The notes: generated from the sequence alone by a model not told the origin. A stretch of DNA of 21,960 nt from Betaproteobacteria bacterium (GCA_009923345.1 RFTR01000010.1:1-21960), one strand, 5' to 3'. Counted from the first letter of the stretch, positions 1 through 7,612 are shown. Translations and numbers: made by a program.

Positions 1-67
1 TTGATGAGGCTCAACACCCCATACTCCCTTAGCAGGGGAGCACCTTCGGCCACTCGGTCACGTTTCC
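1..67 (-). tRNA. tRNA-Ser (anticodon GCU), 3' part cut off by window edge
   Basis: Read on the minus strand from position 67, the sequence gives an acceptor strand GGAAACG, then TG, a D-arm (ACC...GGT closing GAGTGGCCGAA), an anticodon stem CTCCC (40-36) paired with GGGAG (28-24), and a 7-base loop CTGCTAA with the anticodon GCT at 33-31. What follows (TGGGGTGTTGAGCC...) is the start of the long variable arm typical of class II tRNAs. This fits serine tRNA reading AGC/AGU codons. The T-arm and 3' acceptor strand lie outside the window. The gene follows lysC in the same orientation, a placement I associate with Comamonadaceae, but here two genes lie between them. Confidence 0.93.
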
Positions 68-77
68 AGCAAAAATC

Positions 78-108
78 ATTGTAGACGCAAATTTACCTCA
101 TTTGATAA
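78..108 (-). promoter_or_regulatory. Possible promoter of tRNA-Ser overlapping the 3' end of hepT
   Basis: On the minus strand, TACAAT at 83-78 matches the -10 consensus in 5 of 6 positions and lies 10 bases before the tRNA. A weak -35 candidate TTATCA (108-103, 4 of 6) lies 19 bases upstream, inside the last codons of the HEPN gene. The spacing is longer than ideal. The gap between the HEPN stop and the tRNA is only 30 bases, so either this element or read-through must serve the tRNA. This is inference from consensus only. Confidence 0.4.
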
Positions 109-580
109 GCCGTTGGGCTCGCTCGACACAAAGCCTTGCTGACTTCACTAAGCTTGGCACAAAGGCATGTCCTGAACGCAAAGCGCTAGCGAGGATGGCC
201 AAATCTTCTATGTATTCATGCACCATTTGGTTTCTTAATCGACGCATTTCCATCCAAGTGTCTGATGATTCTATAAAGCCCAGTTTTTCAGCTCTGTCTA
301 AATTATCAATGGCAGCTCCAGGCTTTTCAGCCATGCTGATCAACAAGGCTGGCAGTAATTTGTCGCCAACGGTGTCTTGAAGTCTTCCGAATCGAGAAAC
401 AAATGCATCCAGGCGCTCGGCAAGAATAGGATCTAGTTCAATTTTTTGAGCGTCTTCAACAGTAAATAGGTCGCCAAATAAGCGCGCATCTGTTTGTAAC
501 AAATGAGCGCACTCTTTTTCAGTGACGCGCGCTAGAAACGCCAAGCGCTCCTGATGAGATGCAGGAATATTCACAGACAT
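98..580 (-). CDS. HEPN-domain protein, HepT-like toxin of an MNT/HEPN pair
   Basis: 160 residues, largely helical and Leu/Arg-rich. The sequence RNQMVHEY near residues 118-125 fits the Rx4HxY motif of HEPN ribonucleases of the HepT class; the Arg and His are the catalytic residues in that family. At 160 residues it is somewhat longer than compact HepT proteins. The ATG at 580-578 is preceded by a strong purine-rich site (AGAGGGG). The gene overlaps the end of the nucleotidyltransferase gene by 10 bases, so the two are probably translationally coupled. In known pairs, HepT cuts RNA and the MNT partner inactivates it by transferring AMP groups to the Tyr of the motif, which is present here. The toxin role is inferred from motif and pairing; some HEPN/MNT pairs are annotated only as substrate-binding subunit and nucleotidyltransferase. 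AT-richer than lysC next door. Confidence 0.8.
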   Translation of the reverse strand: MSVNIPASHQERLAFLARVTEKECAHLLQTDARLFGDLFTVEDAQKIELDPILAERLDAFVSRFGRLQDTVGDKLLPALLISMAEKPGAAIDNLDRAEKLGFIESSDTWMEMRRLRNQMVHEYIEDLAILASALRSGHAFVPSLVKSARLCVERAQRLIK

Positions 581-870
581 ATCCCCTCTTGAAGCGCCAC
601 GATGTGGATAGGCAATTGCTTTAAATTTGGAGCTTTGATAATCACATCCACCTTACGCCCATGCATGGCTAAGGAAACTCGCGTTGCTATTTTTGCTGAA
701 AGTTGTGCGGGTTCAATCACCTCTGCATCAACCTCTACAAGTAGATCAATATCACCGCCCTTAGATTGATCATCGACCCGAGATCCGAACAACCAAGTAC
801 GCGCATCATGCCCAGCCAACTCATAAGTAGCATGTTTGATGATTGTGATTTGCTCGGCAGTTAATCGCAT
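571..870 (-). CDS. MntA-like minimal nucleotidyltransferase, antitoxin of the HEPN pair
   Basis: 99 residues. The nucleotidyltransferase signature is visible as GSRVDDQSKGGDIDLLVEV: a Gly-Ser pair, nine residues, then Asp-x-Asp (the family pattern is close to GSx10DxD). A third acidic residue is present in the later strand (KVDVI). Together these give the usual metal-binding triad of a single-domain DNA polymerase beta-type nucleotidyltransferase. In MntA/HepT systems this enzyme adds AMP to the HEPN toxin and silences it. The start is the ATG at 870-868; no good Shine-Dalgarno site precedes it. It lies 24 bases downstream of lysC, so it may be read through from lysC or use a weak promoter in the lysC tail. 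It is the first gene of the pair and overlaps hepT by 10 bases. Confidence 0.8.
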   Translation of the reverse strand: MRLTAEQITIIKHATYELAGHDARTWLFGSRVDDQSKGGDIDLLVEVDAEVIEPAQLSAKIATRVSLAMHGRKVDVIIKAPNLKQLPIHIVALQEGICL

Positions 871-894
871 TTTTGGTATTGGAAATAAACTCTA

Positions 895-2160
895 TTACGC
901 CGCCTGCTCCAAATCAAACGCCTTGTGCAGCGCGCGCACAGCGAGTTCCATGTATTTCTCGTCAATAACGACAGAGGTTTTGATTTCTGAGGTCGAAATC
1001 ATTTGAATATTGATGCCCTCTTCACTTAAGGAGCGGAACATTTTGCTGGCAATGCCAACATGGCTACGCATGCCAATTCCGACGATGGAGACTTTGCAGA
1101 TTTTGGAGTCACCGATAACTTCGGTAGCACCCAAGGCAGTAAGCACTTTGGCTTTTAGCAATTCTGTTGCGCGGGCAAAGTCATTGCGGTGCACGGTGAA
1201 ACTGAAATCGGTCAAACCACCTTTGCTGATGTTTTGGATAATCATGTCGACTTCAATGTTGCCTTCTGCCACAGCGCCCAATATTTGGTAGGCAATGCCG
1301 GGTTTGTCGGGCACGCCGACTACGGAGATTTTGGCTTCGTCGCGGTTAAACGCGATACCTGATACAACGGCTTGTTCCATTTGTTCGTCTTCCTCAAAAG
1401 TGATCAAGGTGCCAGATTTGGCCTCTTCATGTATGTCAATATCCCATTCGGTAAAGCTGGAAAGCACACGCAGTGGCACTTTGTATTTGCCGGCAAACTC
1501 AACCGAACGTATTTGCAAAACTTTGCTACCCAATGAAGCCATTTCGAGCATTTCTTCAAAGCTCACGGTTTGCAAACGGCGCGCCTCAGGCACCACGCGC
1601 GGGTCGGTGGTGTAGACGCCATCCACATCGGTATAGATCAAACATTCTTTGGCTTTGAGTGCGGCAGCTACTGCAACGGCAGAAGTATCTGAACCTCCGC
1701 GCCCTAAGGTGGTGATATTGCCTGCATCGTCCACGCCTTGAAACCCTGTGATGATGACCACACGGCCAGCATCTAAATCAGCACGCACGCGCTTGTCATC
1801 AATCGACTCAATGCGCGCCTTTGTGAATGCGCTGTTGGTGCGAATAGGCACTTGCCAACCAGCATAGCTGACAGATTGCATGCCTTCGGCTTGCAACGCA
1901 ATAGCAAGCAAGGCTGAAGACGCTTGCTCGCCAGTTGCGGCCAGCATATCGAGTTCGCGGTCGTACTGGGTATCGGTATGGGTAGGCGCGAGTTCTTTAG
2001 CAAGTCCGAGTAAGCGGTTAGTTTCGCCACTCATAGCAGAAGGCACCACGACCATTTGGTGACCAGCACGTGCCCATTTGGCGACGCGTTTGGCGACATT
2101 ACGAATGCGCTCAGTAGAGCCCATCGATGTACCGCCGTATTTATGAACAATCAAAGACAT
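895..2160 (-). CDS. lysC: Aspartate kinase
   Basis: 421 residues, the usual size of the short monofunctional class. Aspartate kinase phosphorylates aspartate, the first step towards lysine, threonine, methionine and diaminopimelate. KYGGTSMG at residues 7-14 is the N-terminal kinase signature, GRGGSDTS (153-160) and DVDGVYTTDPR (178-188) are further kinase motifs, and two C-terminal ACT domains follow (about 285-350, with VVGVPDKPGIA, and about 366-421, with VSIVGIGMRSHVGIA). The ACT pair makes allosteric feedback by lysine and/or threonine likely. The start is ATG at 2160; the site before it has no clear Shine-Dalgarno match. It lies 39 bases after tilS in the same direction, so cotranscription is likely. 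The frame is intact. Confidence 0.97.
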   Translation of the reverse strand: MSLIVHKYGGTSMGSTERIRNVAKRVAKWARAGHQMVVVPSAMSGETNRLLGLAKELAPTHTDTQYDRELDMLAATGEQASSALLAIALQAEGMQSVSYAGWQVPIRTNSAFTKARIESIDDKRVRADLDAGRVVIITGFQGVDDAGNITTLGRGGSDTSAVAVAAALKAKECLIYTDVDGVYTTDPRVVPEARRLQTVSFEEMLEMASLGSKVLQIRSVEFAGKYKVPLRVLSSFTEWDIDIHEEAKSGTLITFEEDEQMEQAVVSGIAFNRDEAKISVVGVPDKPGIAYQILGAVAEGNIEVDMIIQNISKGGLTDFSFTVHRNDFARATELLKAKVLTALGATEVIGDSKICKVSIVGIGMRSHVGIASKMFRSLSEEGINIQMISTSEIKTSVVIDEKYMELAVRALHKAFDLEQAA

Positions 2161-2199
2161 TGCAGAAGAAATAGATAGTGTGATTTTGCAAAAAAGCCT

Positions 2200-3165
2200 T
2201 CAATTGTAGCAACGCAAGACCGTCCCTTGGCGCTTCACAAAGCCTCTTCCCACCTTGATGTGGATGTCGTGGCCACGTGTAGTGCACGATTTGACTTGCA
2301 CCAACAAGGCCTCCATTTGGGCTGCACTGGCTTGCATGTTCTCTTGCGCCAACCAGTGGCGCAGCACATTGGTTTGTCGGGCATCGCTGAACTTTTGTAA
2401 TGCCTGGATATTCGGTGGGTTACCCACTTGCAACAAATCTTGTTCCGCTAACTCGTGTAAAAGACTTTGCGCTTGTGCGGCGTGCACGGCACTGCGGGCA
2501 AAGGTTTGTCTGAACGCTGGAAATGCTTTCTCTAATGAAGGAAGAATATCTGCACGAATTTTGTTACGGGTGTAGCGGGTGTCTTGGTTGGTAGGGTCTT
2601 CGACCCATGTCTGTCCAATGTCAATTAAGGCTTTGCGTAATGTGGCACCTGACTTACCTAACCATGGACGGTGGTAGGTCACTCCTTGGCGCGTTACTGC
2701 CGCTGGCATGCTGGCCAAACCAGGCAAACCTGCACCGCGTGAGAGGGCTAACAGCAAGGTTTCGACTTGGTCGTCAGCATGTTGGCCTAAGGCAATGTGC
2801 TGCACTGCCCCACCCCAATTCGATTGCAGTGCTTGGCTGAGTGCTTTGTAACGCGCTTGACGGGCTGCGTCTTCTGGGCTTTCACCGCTGGCATGTGCGG
2901 CTTGCACCCGAACGACAACCAGAGGCACGTTCAGTCGATGGCACAAGGTTTCGCAATGCTTGGCAAATCCATCGGCTGCGTCTTGTAAACCATGGTGCAC
3001 ATGGATAGCGTGGGTTTTGTCCGGCCAGCGTAGGGCGCTGGCGATTAGCAGTGCTGTGGAATCAGCTCCGCCGCTGAGTGCAACGGCCCAAGCGGGCAGA
3101 TGCGCGAGCGCATCAAGCGATGGAAAGTTAGCGGGCGTCGGCTTTGGTGTCGCTGAATCGGCCAT
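2200..3165 (-). CDS. tilS: tRNA(Ile)-lysidine synthetase
   Basis: TilS converts the wobble cytidine of the CAU-anticodon tRNA-Ile to lysidine, using ATP and lysine, so that AUA is read as isoleucine; it is normally essential. The PP-loop SGGADS is at residues 31-36 counted from the ATG at 3165. A HADDQVETLLLALSRG segment typical of the family follows, and EDPTN with RNKIR after that. The substrate-binding domain extends to the C-terminus. At 321 residues it lacks the extra C-terminal domain of the 432-residue E. coli enzyme; short forms are known. An in-frame TTG at 3195 would add ten residues, but the ATG gives a family-like N-terminus. With the ATG the gene overlaps the end of accA by 38 bases, so coupling to accA is likely. 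Confidence 0.93.
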   Translation of the reverse strand: MADSATPKPTPANFPSLDALAHLPAWAVALSGGADSTALLIASALRWPDKTHAIHVHHGLQDAADGFAKHCETLCHRLNVPLVVVRVQAAHASGESPEDAARQARYKALSQALQSNWGGAVQHIALGQHADDQVETLLLALSRGAGLPGLASMPAAVTRQGVTYHRPWLGKSGATLRKALIDIGQTWVEDPTNQDTRYTRNKIRADILPSLEKAFPAFRQTFARSAVHAAQAQSLLHELAEQDLLQVGNPPNIQALQKFSDARQTNVLRHWLAQENMQASAAQMEALLVQVKSCTTRGHDIHIKVGRGFVKRQGTVLRCYN

Positions 3166-4105
3166 AACTTTGCAGTCGCTCGTAGCGTCGCTCAAGCAGT
3201 TCTTTGACCTTCATATCAGTGACTTGGCGCCATGCGTCGTTCAAACCACGCTTGAGTTGTGCCGACATTTGTTTAGGGTCACGGTGCGCACCGCCTACAG
3301 GCTCGTTGACGATTTTGTCAATCAAGCCCAAAGCTTTTAATCGGTGCGCAGTAATGCCTAGCGCTTCGGCAGCATCTTCTGAACGGTCTGAGGTTTTCCA
3401 CAAAATAGAGGCGCAGCCTTCAGGGCTAATGACGGAGTACACCGAGTACTGCAACATCAATACTTGGTCTGCCACGCTGATGGCCAATGCACCGCCTGAA
3501 CCACCTTCACCAATGATGGTCGTGATGATGGGCACTTCGAGTTGCGCCATCTCAAAAATATTGCGGCCAATGGCTTCGCTTTGGCTACGCTCTTCTGCAT
3601 CAATACCGGGGTAAGCGCCGGGCGTATCCACAAATGTAAACACAGGAAGTTTGAATTTTTCTGCGGTTTTCATCAAACGTAAAGCTTTCCGGTAGCCCTC
3701 AGGACGACTCATGCCAAAGTTACGCGCAGTACGCTCTTTGGTGTCTCGGCCTTTTTGATGGCCGAGCACCATGCAGGCATTGCCGTTGAAGCGGGCCATG
3801 CCACCGACAATGCTTAAGTCGTCAGCAAAGTGGCGGTCACCGTGCATTTCGACGAAGTCGGTGAAGATGTCGTTGATGTAATCGAGCGTGTACGGGCGCT
3901 CGGTGTGGCGTGCGATTTTGGTGATCTGCCAGGGCGTTAAGTTGCTGTATATGTCTTTGGTGAGTTGCAGACTTTTTTTGCTGAGCTGGTCAATTTCTTC
4001 TGAAATATCCACAGCTGACTCGGTTTGCACGTAACGCAATTCGTCGATCTTGCCCTCTAATTCGGCAATCGGTTGTTCAAAATCGAGAAAATTTTTCTTA
4101 GACAA
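3128..4105 (-). CDS. accA: Acetyl-CoA carboxylase carboxyltransferase, alpha subunit
   Basis: 325 residues, close to the 319 of E. coli AccA. With AccD it forms the carboxyltransferase that moves CO2 from carboxybiotin on AccB to acetyl-CoA, making malonyl-CoA for fatty acid synthesis. The N-terminal FLDFEQPIAELEGKIDELR and the core IGEGGSGGALAI...SVISPEGCASILWK are diagnostic. The start is a TTG at 4105-4103. It is chosen because translation from it gives the family N-terminus MSKKNFLDFEQ and because AGGAG lies at 4120-4116, ten bases upstream. The gene starts 22 bases after the glycosylase stop and overlaps tilS, so it sits in the middle of a minus-strand operon. A TTG start could lower its translation relative to its neighbours. 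Confidence 0.97.
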   Translation of the reverse strand: MSKKNFLDFEQPIAELEGKIDELRYVQTESAVDISEEIDQLSKKSLQLTKDIYSNLTPWQITKIARHTERPYTLDYINDIFTDFVEMHGDRHFADDLSIVGGMARFNGNACMVLGHQKGRDTKERTARNFGMSRPEGYRKALRLMKTAEKFKLPVFTFVDTPGAYPGIDAEERSQSEAIGRNIFEMAQLEVPIITTIIGEGGSGGALAISVADQVLMLQYSVYSVISPEGCASILWKTSDRSEDAAEALGITAHRLKALGLIDKIVNEPVGGAHRDPKQMSAQLKRGLNDAWRQVTDMKVKELLERRYERLQSYGRFSDTKADAR

Positions 4106-4115
4106 AACGCTATTA

Positions 4116-4120
4116 CTCCT
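4116..4120 (-). promoter_or_regulatory. Ribosome binding site that fixes the TTG start of accA
   Basis: AGGAG on the minus strand, ten bases before the TTG at 4105. No ATG or GTG in frame lies near it, so this site is the main nucleotide evidence for the unusual accA start codon. Confidence 0.7.
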
Positions 4121-4127
4121 AGGTTAC

Positions 4128-4769
4128 TCAGTAGTCAACTGGTAACGGATCTAAAGACCGCCAAATATACCAAGTCGCCACGCTGCGATAAGGCGCCCAT
4201 GCAGCAGAGACTTCACGTGCTTCGCTGCGACTGACCGATTCACCCGAGAAATAGTTTTTGCTGATGCCATTGATCAAGCCCACATCGTCCAAGGGCAACA
4301 CATTGGGTCGTAACAAGTGGAAGATCAAAAACATTTCTGCCGTCCAACGGCCAATGCCACGAATGGCAACCAACTCAGCAATGATGGCTTCGTCATCCAT
4401 GTCGGACCATTTTTTGATTTGCAAATTACCGCTATCAAAATTCAAAGATAAATCGACCAAGTATTCAACTTTGCGTGCAGATAAACCTGCTGCACGCATA
4501 TCGTCAAATTTGAGTTTTAAAACATTGGCGGGTGTTAACTTGCGAGGTAAAACAGCAAACTTGTCCCATACCGATTGCGCCGCTTTGACTGAGATTTGCT
4601 GTCCCACGATGCTTCGAGCCAAGGTGATGAAAGGGTCACCGCGCGACTGCAAACAAGCATCACCAAATTGCGGAATCAACCGTTTCATCACGCGGTCTTT
4701 TTTCACGAGGTGCTTGCACGCCTCTTCCCAATAGTCGGGTGTCACGCTGATGAGCTTGGTGGGCGACAT
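4128..4769 (-). CDS. DNA-3-methyladenine glycosylase II family protein (AlkA-like, HhH-GPD)
   Basis: 213 residues. It belongs to the helix-hairpin-helix/GPD superfamily that removes alkylated bases, chiefly 3-methyladenine, in base excision repair. SIVGQQISVKAA (about 53-64) is the conserved segment before the hairpin. The hairpin itself is VAIRGIGRWTAEMF (about 134-147), and LPLDDVGL carries the catalytic Asp at about residue 162. There is no iron-sulfur cysteine cluster, so it is not an endonuclease III type. It lacks the N-terminal domain of E. coli AlkA, as is usual for the short bacterial form. The ATG overlaps the cysS stop as TAATG, so reinitiation after cysS is likely. The link with cysS and accA appears to be positional rather than functional. 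Confidence 0.92.
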   Translation of the reverse strand: MSPTKLISVTPDYWEEACKHLVKKDRVMKRLIPQFGDACLQSRGDPFITLARSIVGQQISVKAAQSVWDKFAVLPRKLTPANVLKLKFDDMRAAGLSARKVEYLVDLSLNFDSGNLQIKKWSDMDDEAIIAELVAIRGIGRWTAEMFLIFHLLRPNVLPLDDVGLINGISKNYFSGESVSRSEAREVSAAWAPYRSVATWYIWRSLDPLPVDY

Positions 4770-6145
4770 TACGCGCGCTCCCAGGTGGTGCCAGTTGGCG
4801 AATCTTTCAAAACAATGCCCATGGCAGTGAGTTCTTGGCGAATGCGGTCTGCCTCTGCAAAATTTTTAGAAGCCTTAGCAGCCGCACGCGCTGCGATGTG
4901 CGCTTTAATTGCAGATTCATCAACATCACTACCCGCTTGTAAGAAGCGTTGCGGATCATCTTGCAACAAGCCCAAAACGCCACCCAATGCTTTGAGGAGT
5001 CCGGCCATTTGCGAAGACATGCTGCGGTTCACTTCGCTGGCCAAGTCAAACAACACAGCGACAGCCTCAGGCGTACCGAAGTCTTCGTTCATTGCGGCTT
5101 GGAAACGCTGGGCGAAGGGGCTGCTCCAATCGATAGCCACATCGTCGTCTGGCTTGACCAAACTCAAGGCGGTGTAGAGACGTTTCAACGCACCGCGCGC
5201 GTCGTTCAAATGCACATCGCTGTAATTCAAGGGGCTACGGTAGTGGCTGCGCACCACAAAGAAGCGAATGGTTTCTGCCTCAAAGACTTTGAGCACATCG
5301 CGGATGGTGAAAAAGTTGCCCAAACTCTTGGACATTTTTTCGTTGTCGATGTTGATAAAGCCGTTGTGCATCCACACCTGCGCCATCGGTTTGCCAGATG
5401 CCCCTTGGCTTTGGGCGATTTCGTTTTCATGGTGTGGGAACTGTAAGTCTGCGCCACCACCGTGGATGTCAAAACTTTCGCCCAACAACTCGCAACCCAT
5501 GGCCGAACATTCGATATGCCAGCCAGGTCGGCCTACACCATATGCGCTAGGCCACTTGGCATCATCAGGCTCTGTGGGTTTGGCTGACTTCCACAACACA
5601 AAGTCAAGCGGGTCTTGTTTACCGTCATCTACGGCTACACGCTCACCCGCTTGCAATTGATCCAACGATTTACCAGATAGCTGGCCGTAACCAGGAAATT
5701 TACGCACCGCAAAGTTCATGTCGCCATTGCTTGCTTGGTAGGCCAAGCCTTTGCTTTGCAAGGTGTTGATCATGGAAAGCATTTGCGGTACGTAGTCCAT
5801 GGCGCGAGGCTCAAGCGTCGGGCGCTCGATACCCAATGCATCAGCATCTTGGTGCAAGGCTTCGACCATGCGGTCGGTTAATGCGCGAATGGTTTCGCCG
5901 TTCTCTAATGCGCGTTTGATGATTTTGTCGTCAATGTCGGTCACATTGCGTACATAGGTAACGCGCAAACCACTGGCTTTGAGCCAACGCTGCACCACAT
6001 CAAAAGCCACCATGGAACGTGCATGGCCTAAGTGACACAAGTCATAGACCGTCATGCCGCAGACATACATACGCACATGGCCCGGCTCAAGCGGAGAAAA
6101 AGGTTCCAGCGCACGCGTGAGCGTGTTGTGAATGCGGAGCGTCAT
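4769..6145 (-). CDS. cysS: Cysteinyl-tRNA synthetase
   Basis: 458 residues, the standard size of a class I cysteinyl-tRNA synthetase, which charges tRNA-Cys in the cytoplasm. The HIGH-type signature is HLGH at 38-41 within CGMTVYDLCHLGHARS, and KMSKS is at 270-274. The zinc ligands expected for the family are visible: Cys29, Cys213 (HIECSAMG), and His/Glu in HHENE at 238-242. The ATG at 6145-6143 is the first start giving the family N-terminus; no clear Shine-Dalgarno site precedes it. It heads the minus-strand run and faces the TPR gene across a divergent intergenic region. The frame is intact. Confidence 0.98.
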   Translation of the reverse strand: MTLRIHNTLTRALEPFSPLEPGHVRMYVCGMTVYDLCHLGHARSMVAFDVVQRWLKASGLRVTYVRNVTDIDDKIIKRALENGETIRALTDRMVEALHQDADALGIERPTLEPRAMDYVPQMLSMINTLQSKGLAYQASNGDMNFAVRKFPGYGQLSGKSLDQLQAGERVAVDDGKQDPLDFVLWKSAKPTEPDDAKWPSAYGVGRPGWHIECSAMGCELLGESFDIHGGGADLQFPHHENEIAQSQGASGKPMAQVWMHNGFINIDNEKMSKSLGNFFTIRDVLKVFEAETIRFFVVRSHYRSPLNYSDVHLNDARGALKRLYTALSLVKPDDDVAIDWSSPFAQRFQAAMNEDFGTPEAVAVLFDLASEVNRSMSSQMAGLLKALGGVLGLLQDDPQRFLQAGSDVDESAIKAHIAARAAAKASKNFAEADRIRQELTAMGIVLKDSPTGTTWERA

Positions 6146-6309
6146 GGGTGAATGGTTAGGGACTGCAGCAGTCGGTCAGTCTTAGCGAGAACAAATAAAT
6201 GAAGAAGGGGTTACGCATAACCCCTGTTTTACAATGCCCAGAGTATACAAAGCAGATGACAAACCCTGACTCCTTTTTTCACCCAATGCATTGGAAGCGA
6301 TCACTCACT
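6146..6309. promoter_or_regulatory. Divergent intergenic region between cysS and the TPR gene
   Basis: It holds a perfect inverted repeat (6206-6225) and, just after it, TACAAT at 6230-6235, a 5-of-6 match to a -10 box reading towards the TPR gene. No convincing -35 box lies 16-18 bases upstream, because the inverted repeat occupies that place. Start of transcription would be near 6242, which makes the in-frame ATG at 6199 unlikely as a start. No clear promoter reading towards cysS was found. The promoter call is consensus-based inference. Confidence 0.45.
6206..6225. repeat. Perfect 8-bp inverted repeat, possible operator or leader hairpin
   Basis: AGGGGTTA (6206-6213), spacer CGCA, then TAACCCCT (6218-6225), with no mismatch. 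The right arm is followed by GTTTT. It lies between two divergent genes where no transcript need end, and immediately upstream of a -10-like TACAAT, so an operator is at least as likely as a terminator. The binding protein, if any, is unknown. Confidence 0.6.
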
Positions 6310-6957
6310 ATGCGGCTTTCATCTTTAGCATTTGGCTTAGTAGCCTTTTTTCTAACATCCTTATCTCAAGCGCAAAACAATGTGTCGGATGACTGGACAC
6401 CTGGTCAAAATATTTTGCCCACCGTGCAGAGCGATCCTCACGACCAAGTCAAAAAGTTATTGCGCCAAGAAAAGTTCGAGCGCGCAGAAGTTTTAGTTGA
6501 TAAATTCATGGCAGTCAACCCGCGTGATCCACAAATGCGCTTTTGGAAAGCGTGGATTACCCACCGCACCGGTGACAAAGAAGTGGCTCTTGATATGTAT
6601 TTGAGTTTGACGCAAGACTACCCAGAAATTGCAGAACCTTTTAACAACCTGGCAGTTCTGTATGCCGCTAAGGGGCAATTTAGTGTGGCCAAAGAAGCGC
6701 TTGATGCAGCCTTGCGTGCGAACCCCAATTACGCAGATGCGCATGAGAATATGGGGGATATATTGGCCCAATTGGCCAAATTTTCTTATATGCAATCTAT
6801 GCAAATCAACCCAACGCAACGCGGGATTGCACGCAAGATTGATCTCATCCGACCCTCGCTAGAAGCCATCAGCAGTGGTGTAAAAAGCCCTGGTAAAGAA
6901 GCCCCCACCAGAGATGCTTATGGCACTTATGTCCCTCTTGGATACGTCAATTTTTAA
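6310..6957 (+). CDS. Exported tetratricopeptide-repeat protein
   Basis: 215 residues from the ATG at 6310. The N-terminus MRLSSLAFGLVAFFLTSLSQA is a signal peptide with a likely signal peptidase I cut after SQA, so the protein should be periplasmic. Three to four TPR units follow (around residues 45-160), with the typical Asn-Pro turns (VNPRDP, ANPNYADAH, INPTQ) and FNNLAVLYAAKGQFSVAKEAL as the clearest unit. TPRs bind other proteins; the partner is not identifiable. In-frame ATGs at 6286, 6256 and 6199 would lengthen the n-region; 6310 gives the cleanest signal peptide, with GGAAG 12 bases upstream. It ends 12 bases before ppiA, so a periplasmic folding or assembly role next to that isomerase is a reasonable inference. 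Confidence 0.85.
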   Translation: MRLSSLAFGLVAFFLTSLSQAQNNVSDDWTPGQNILPTVQSDPHDQVKKLLRQEKFERAEVLVDKFMAVNPRDPQMRFWKAWITHRTGDKEVALDMYLSLTQDYPEIAEPFNNLAVLYAAKGQFSVAKEALDAALRANPNYADAHENMGDILAQLAKFSYMQSMQINPTQRGIARKIDLIRPSLEAISSGVKSPGKEAPTRDAYGTYVPLGYVNF

Positions 6958-6969
6958 ACCTTTATCTCC

Positions 6970-7590
6970 ATGAAATTTAATATGAAACCAACACGTCGAC
7001 TCCTGTGTCTATTAGCACTGTGCTTGGGCTTATTCAGTATTCAAGCCTCCCAAGCCCAAGACACCCTCAAAAACATTGGTGCACCCCAAGTGAAATTCGT
7101 CACCAACATGGGCGAGTTTGTGGCCGAGGTCTATCCAGATAAAGCTCCTAAGACAGCAGAAAACTTTTTGCAATATGTGCGCGACAAGCACTATGACGGC
7201 ACGATTTTTCACCGCGTGATTGCCAATTTCATGATTCAAGGCGGCGGATATGACGTGCGTTATATCGAGCGTCCAACCCGTGCACCCGTTATGCATGAAG
7301 GTCTTGAGGCATTGAGCAAAGGCGGGCCCCGCAACACAGTGGGCACATTAGCGATGGCGCGCACCAACGCACCCCACTCTGCTACTTCACAGTTTTTTAT
7401 CAATGTGGTGGACAACGGTTTCCTCGACCCTAACCCACAACAACCTGGCTACACCGTGTTTGGCAAAGTCGTCTCTGGCATGGACGTGGTCAACCGCATT
7501 CGCGCGATTCCCACCAGCTTTGGTGGACCTTTTCCGACAGATGTGCCTCGTACACAAGTTGTCATCAAATCGGCAACTGTGTTGCCTTAA
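6970..7590 (+). CDS. ppiA: Periplasmic peptidyl-prolyl cis-trans isomerase, cyclophilin type
   Basis: 206 residues. A signal peptide (about residues 1-29, cut after ASQA) is followed by a single cyclophilin domain. IFHRVIANFMIQGGGY and MARTNAPHSATSQFFINVVDN carry the active-site Arg, Phe and Gln positions of the family. Cyclophilins speed proline isomerisation during folding; export puts this one in the periplasm. Two in-frame ATGs (6970 and 6982) both leave a usable signal peptide; no strong Shine-Dalgarno site precedes either. It lies between the TPR gene and ppiB on the same strand, and the three plus lpxH probably form one transcript. The symbol follows the exported E. coli paralogue. Confidence 0.93.
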   Translation: MKFNMKPTRRLLCLLALCLGLFSIQASQAQDTLKNIGAPQVKFVTNMGEFVAEVYPDKAPKTAENFLQYVRDKHYDGTIFHRVIANFMIQGGGYDVRYIERPTRAPVMHEGLEALSKGGPRNTVGTLAMARTNAPHSATSQFFINVVDNGFLDPNPQQPGYTVFGKVVSGMDVVNRIRAIPTSFGGPFPTDVPRTQVVIKSATVLP

Positions 7591-7612
7591 TTCGTTTTCA
7601 CAAGGAACCCCC

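Noticed and set aside
1..900. tRNA-anchored integrative element at tRNA-Ser
   Set aside because: The inserted genes lie on the 5' side of the tRNA, no integrase is visible, and no duplicated tRNA end can be seen; the tRNA 3' end is outside the window.
6206..6235. Rho-independent terminator at the inverted repeat before the TPR gene
   Set aside because: It lies between divergent genes, the stem is only half GC, and the T-run is short and interrupted; an operator is more plausible, though not proven.
7403..7612. N-terminal extension of ppiB
   Set aside because: The frame is open but overlaps ppiA, has no cyclophilin similarity, and a good ribosome site precedes the ATG at 7613.
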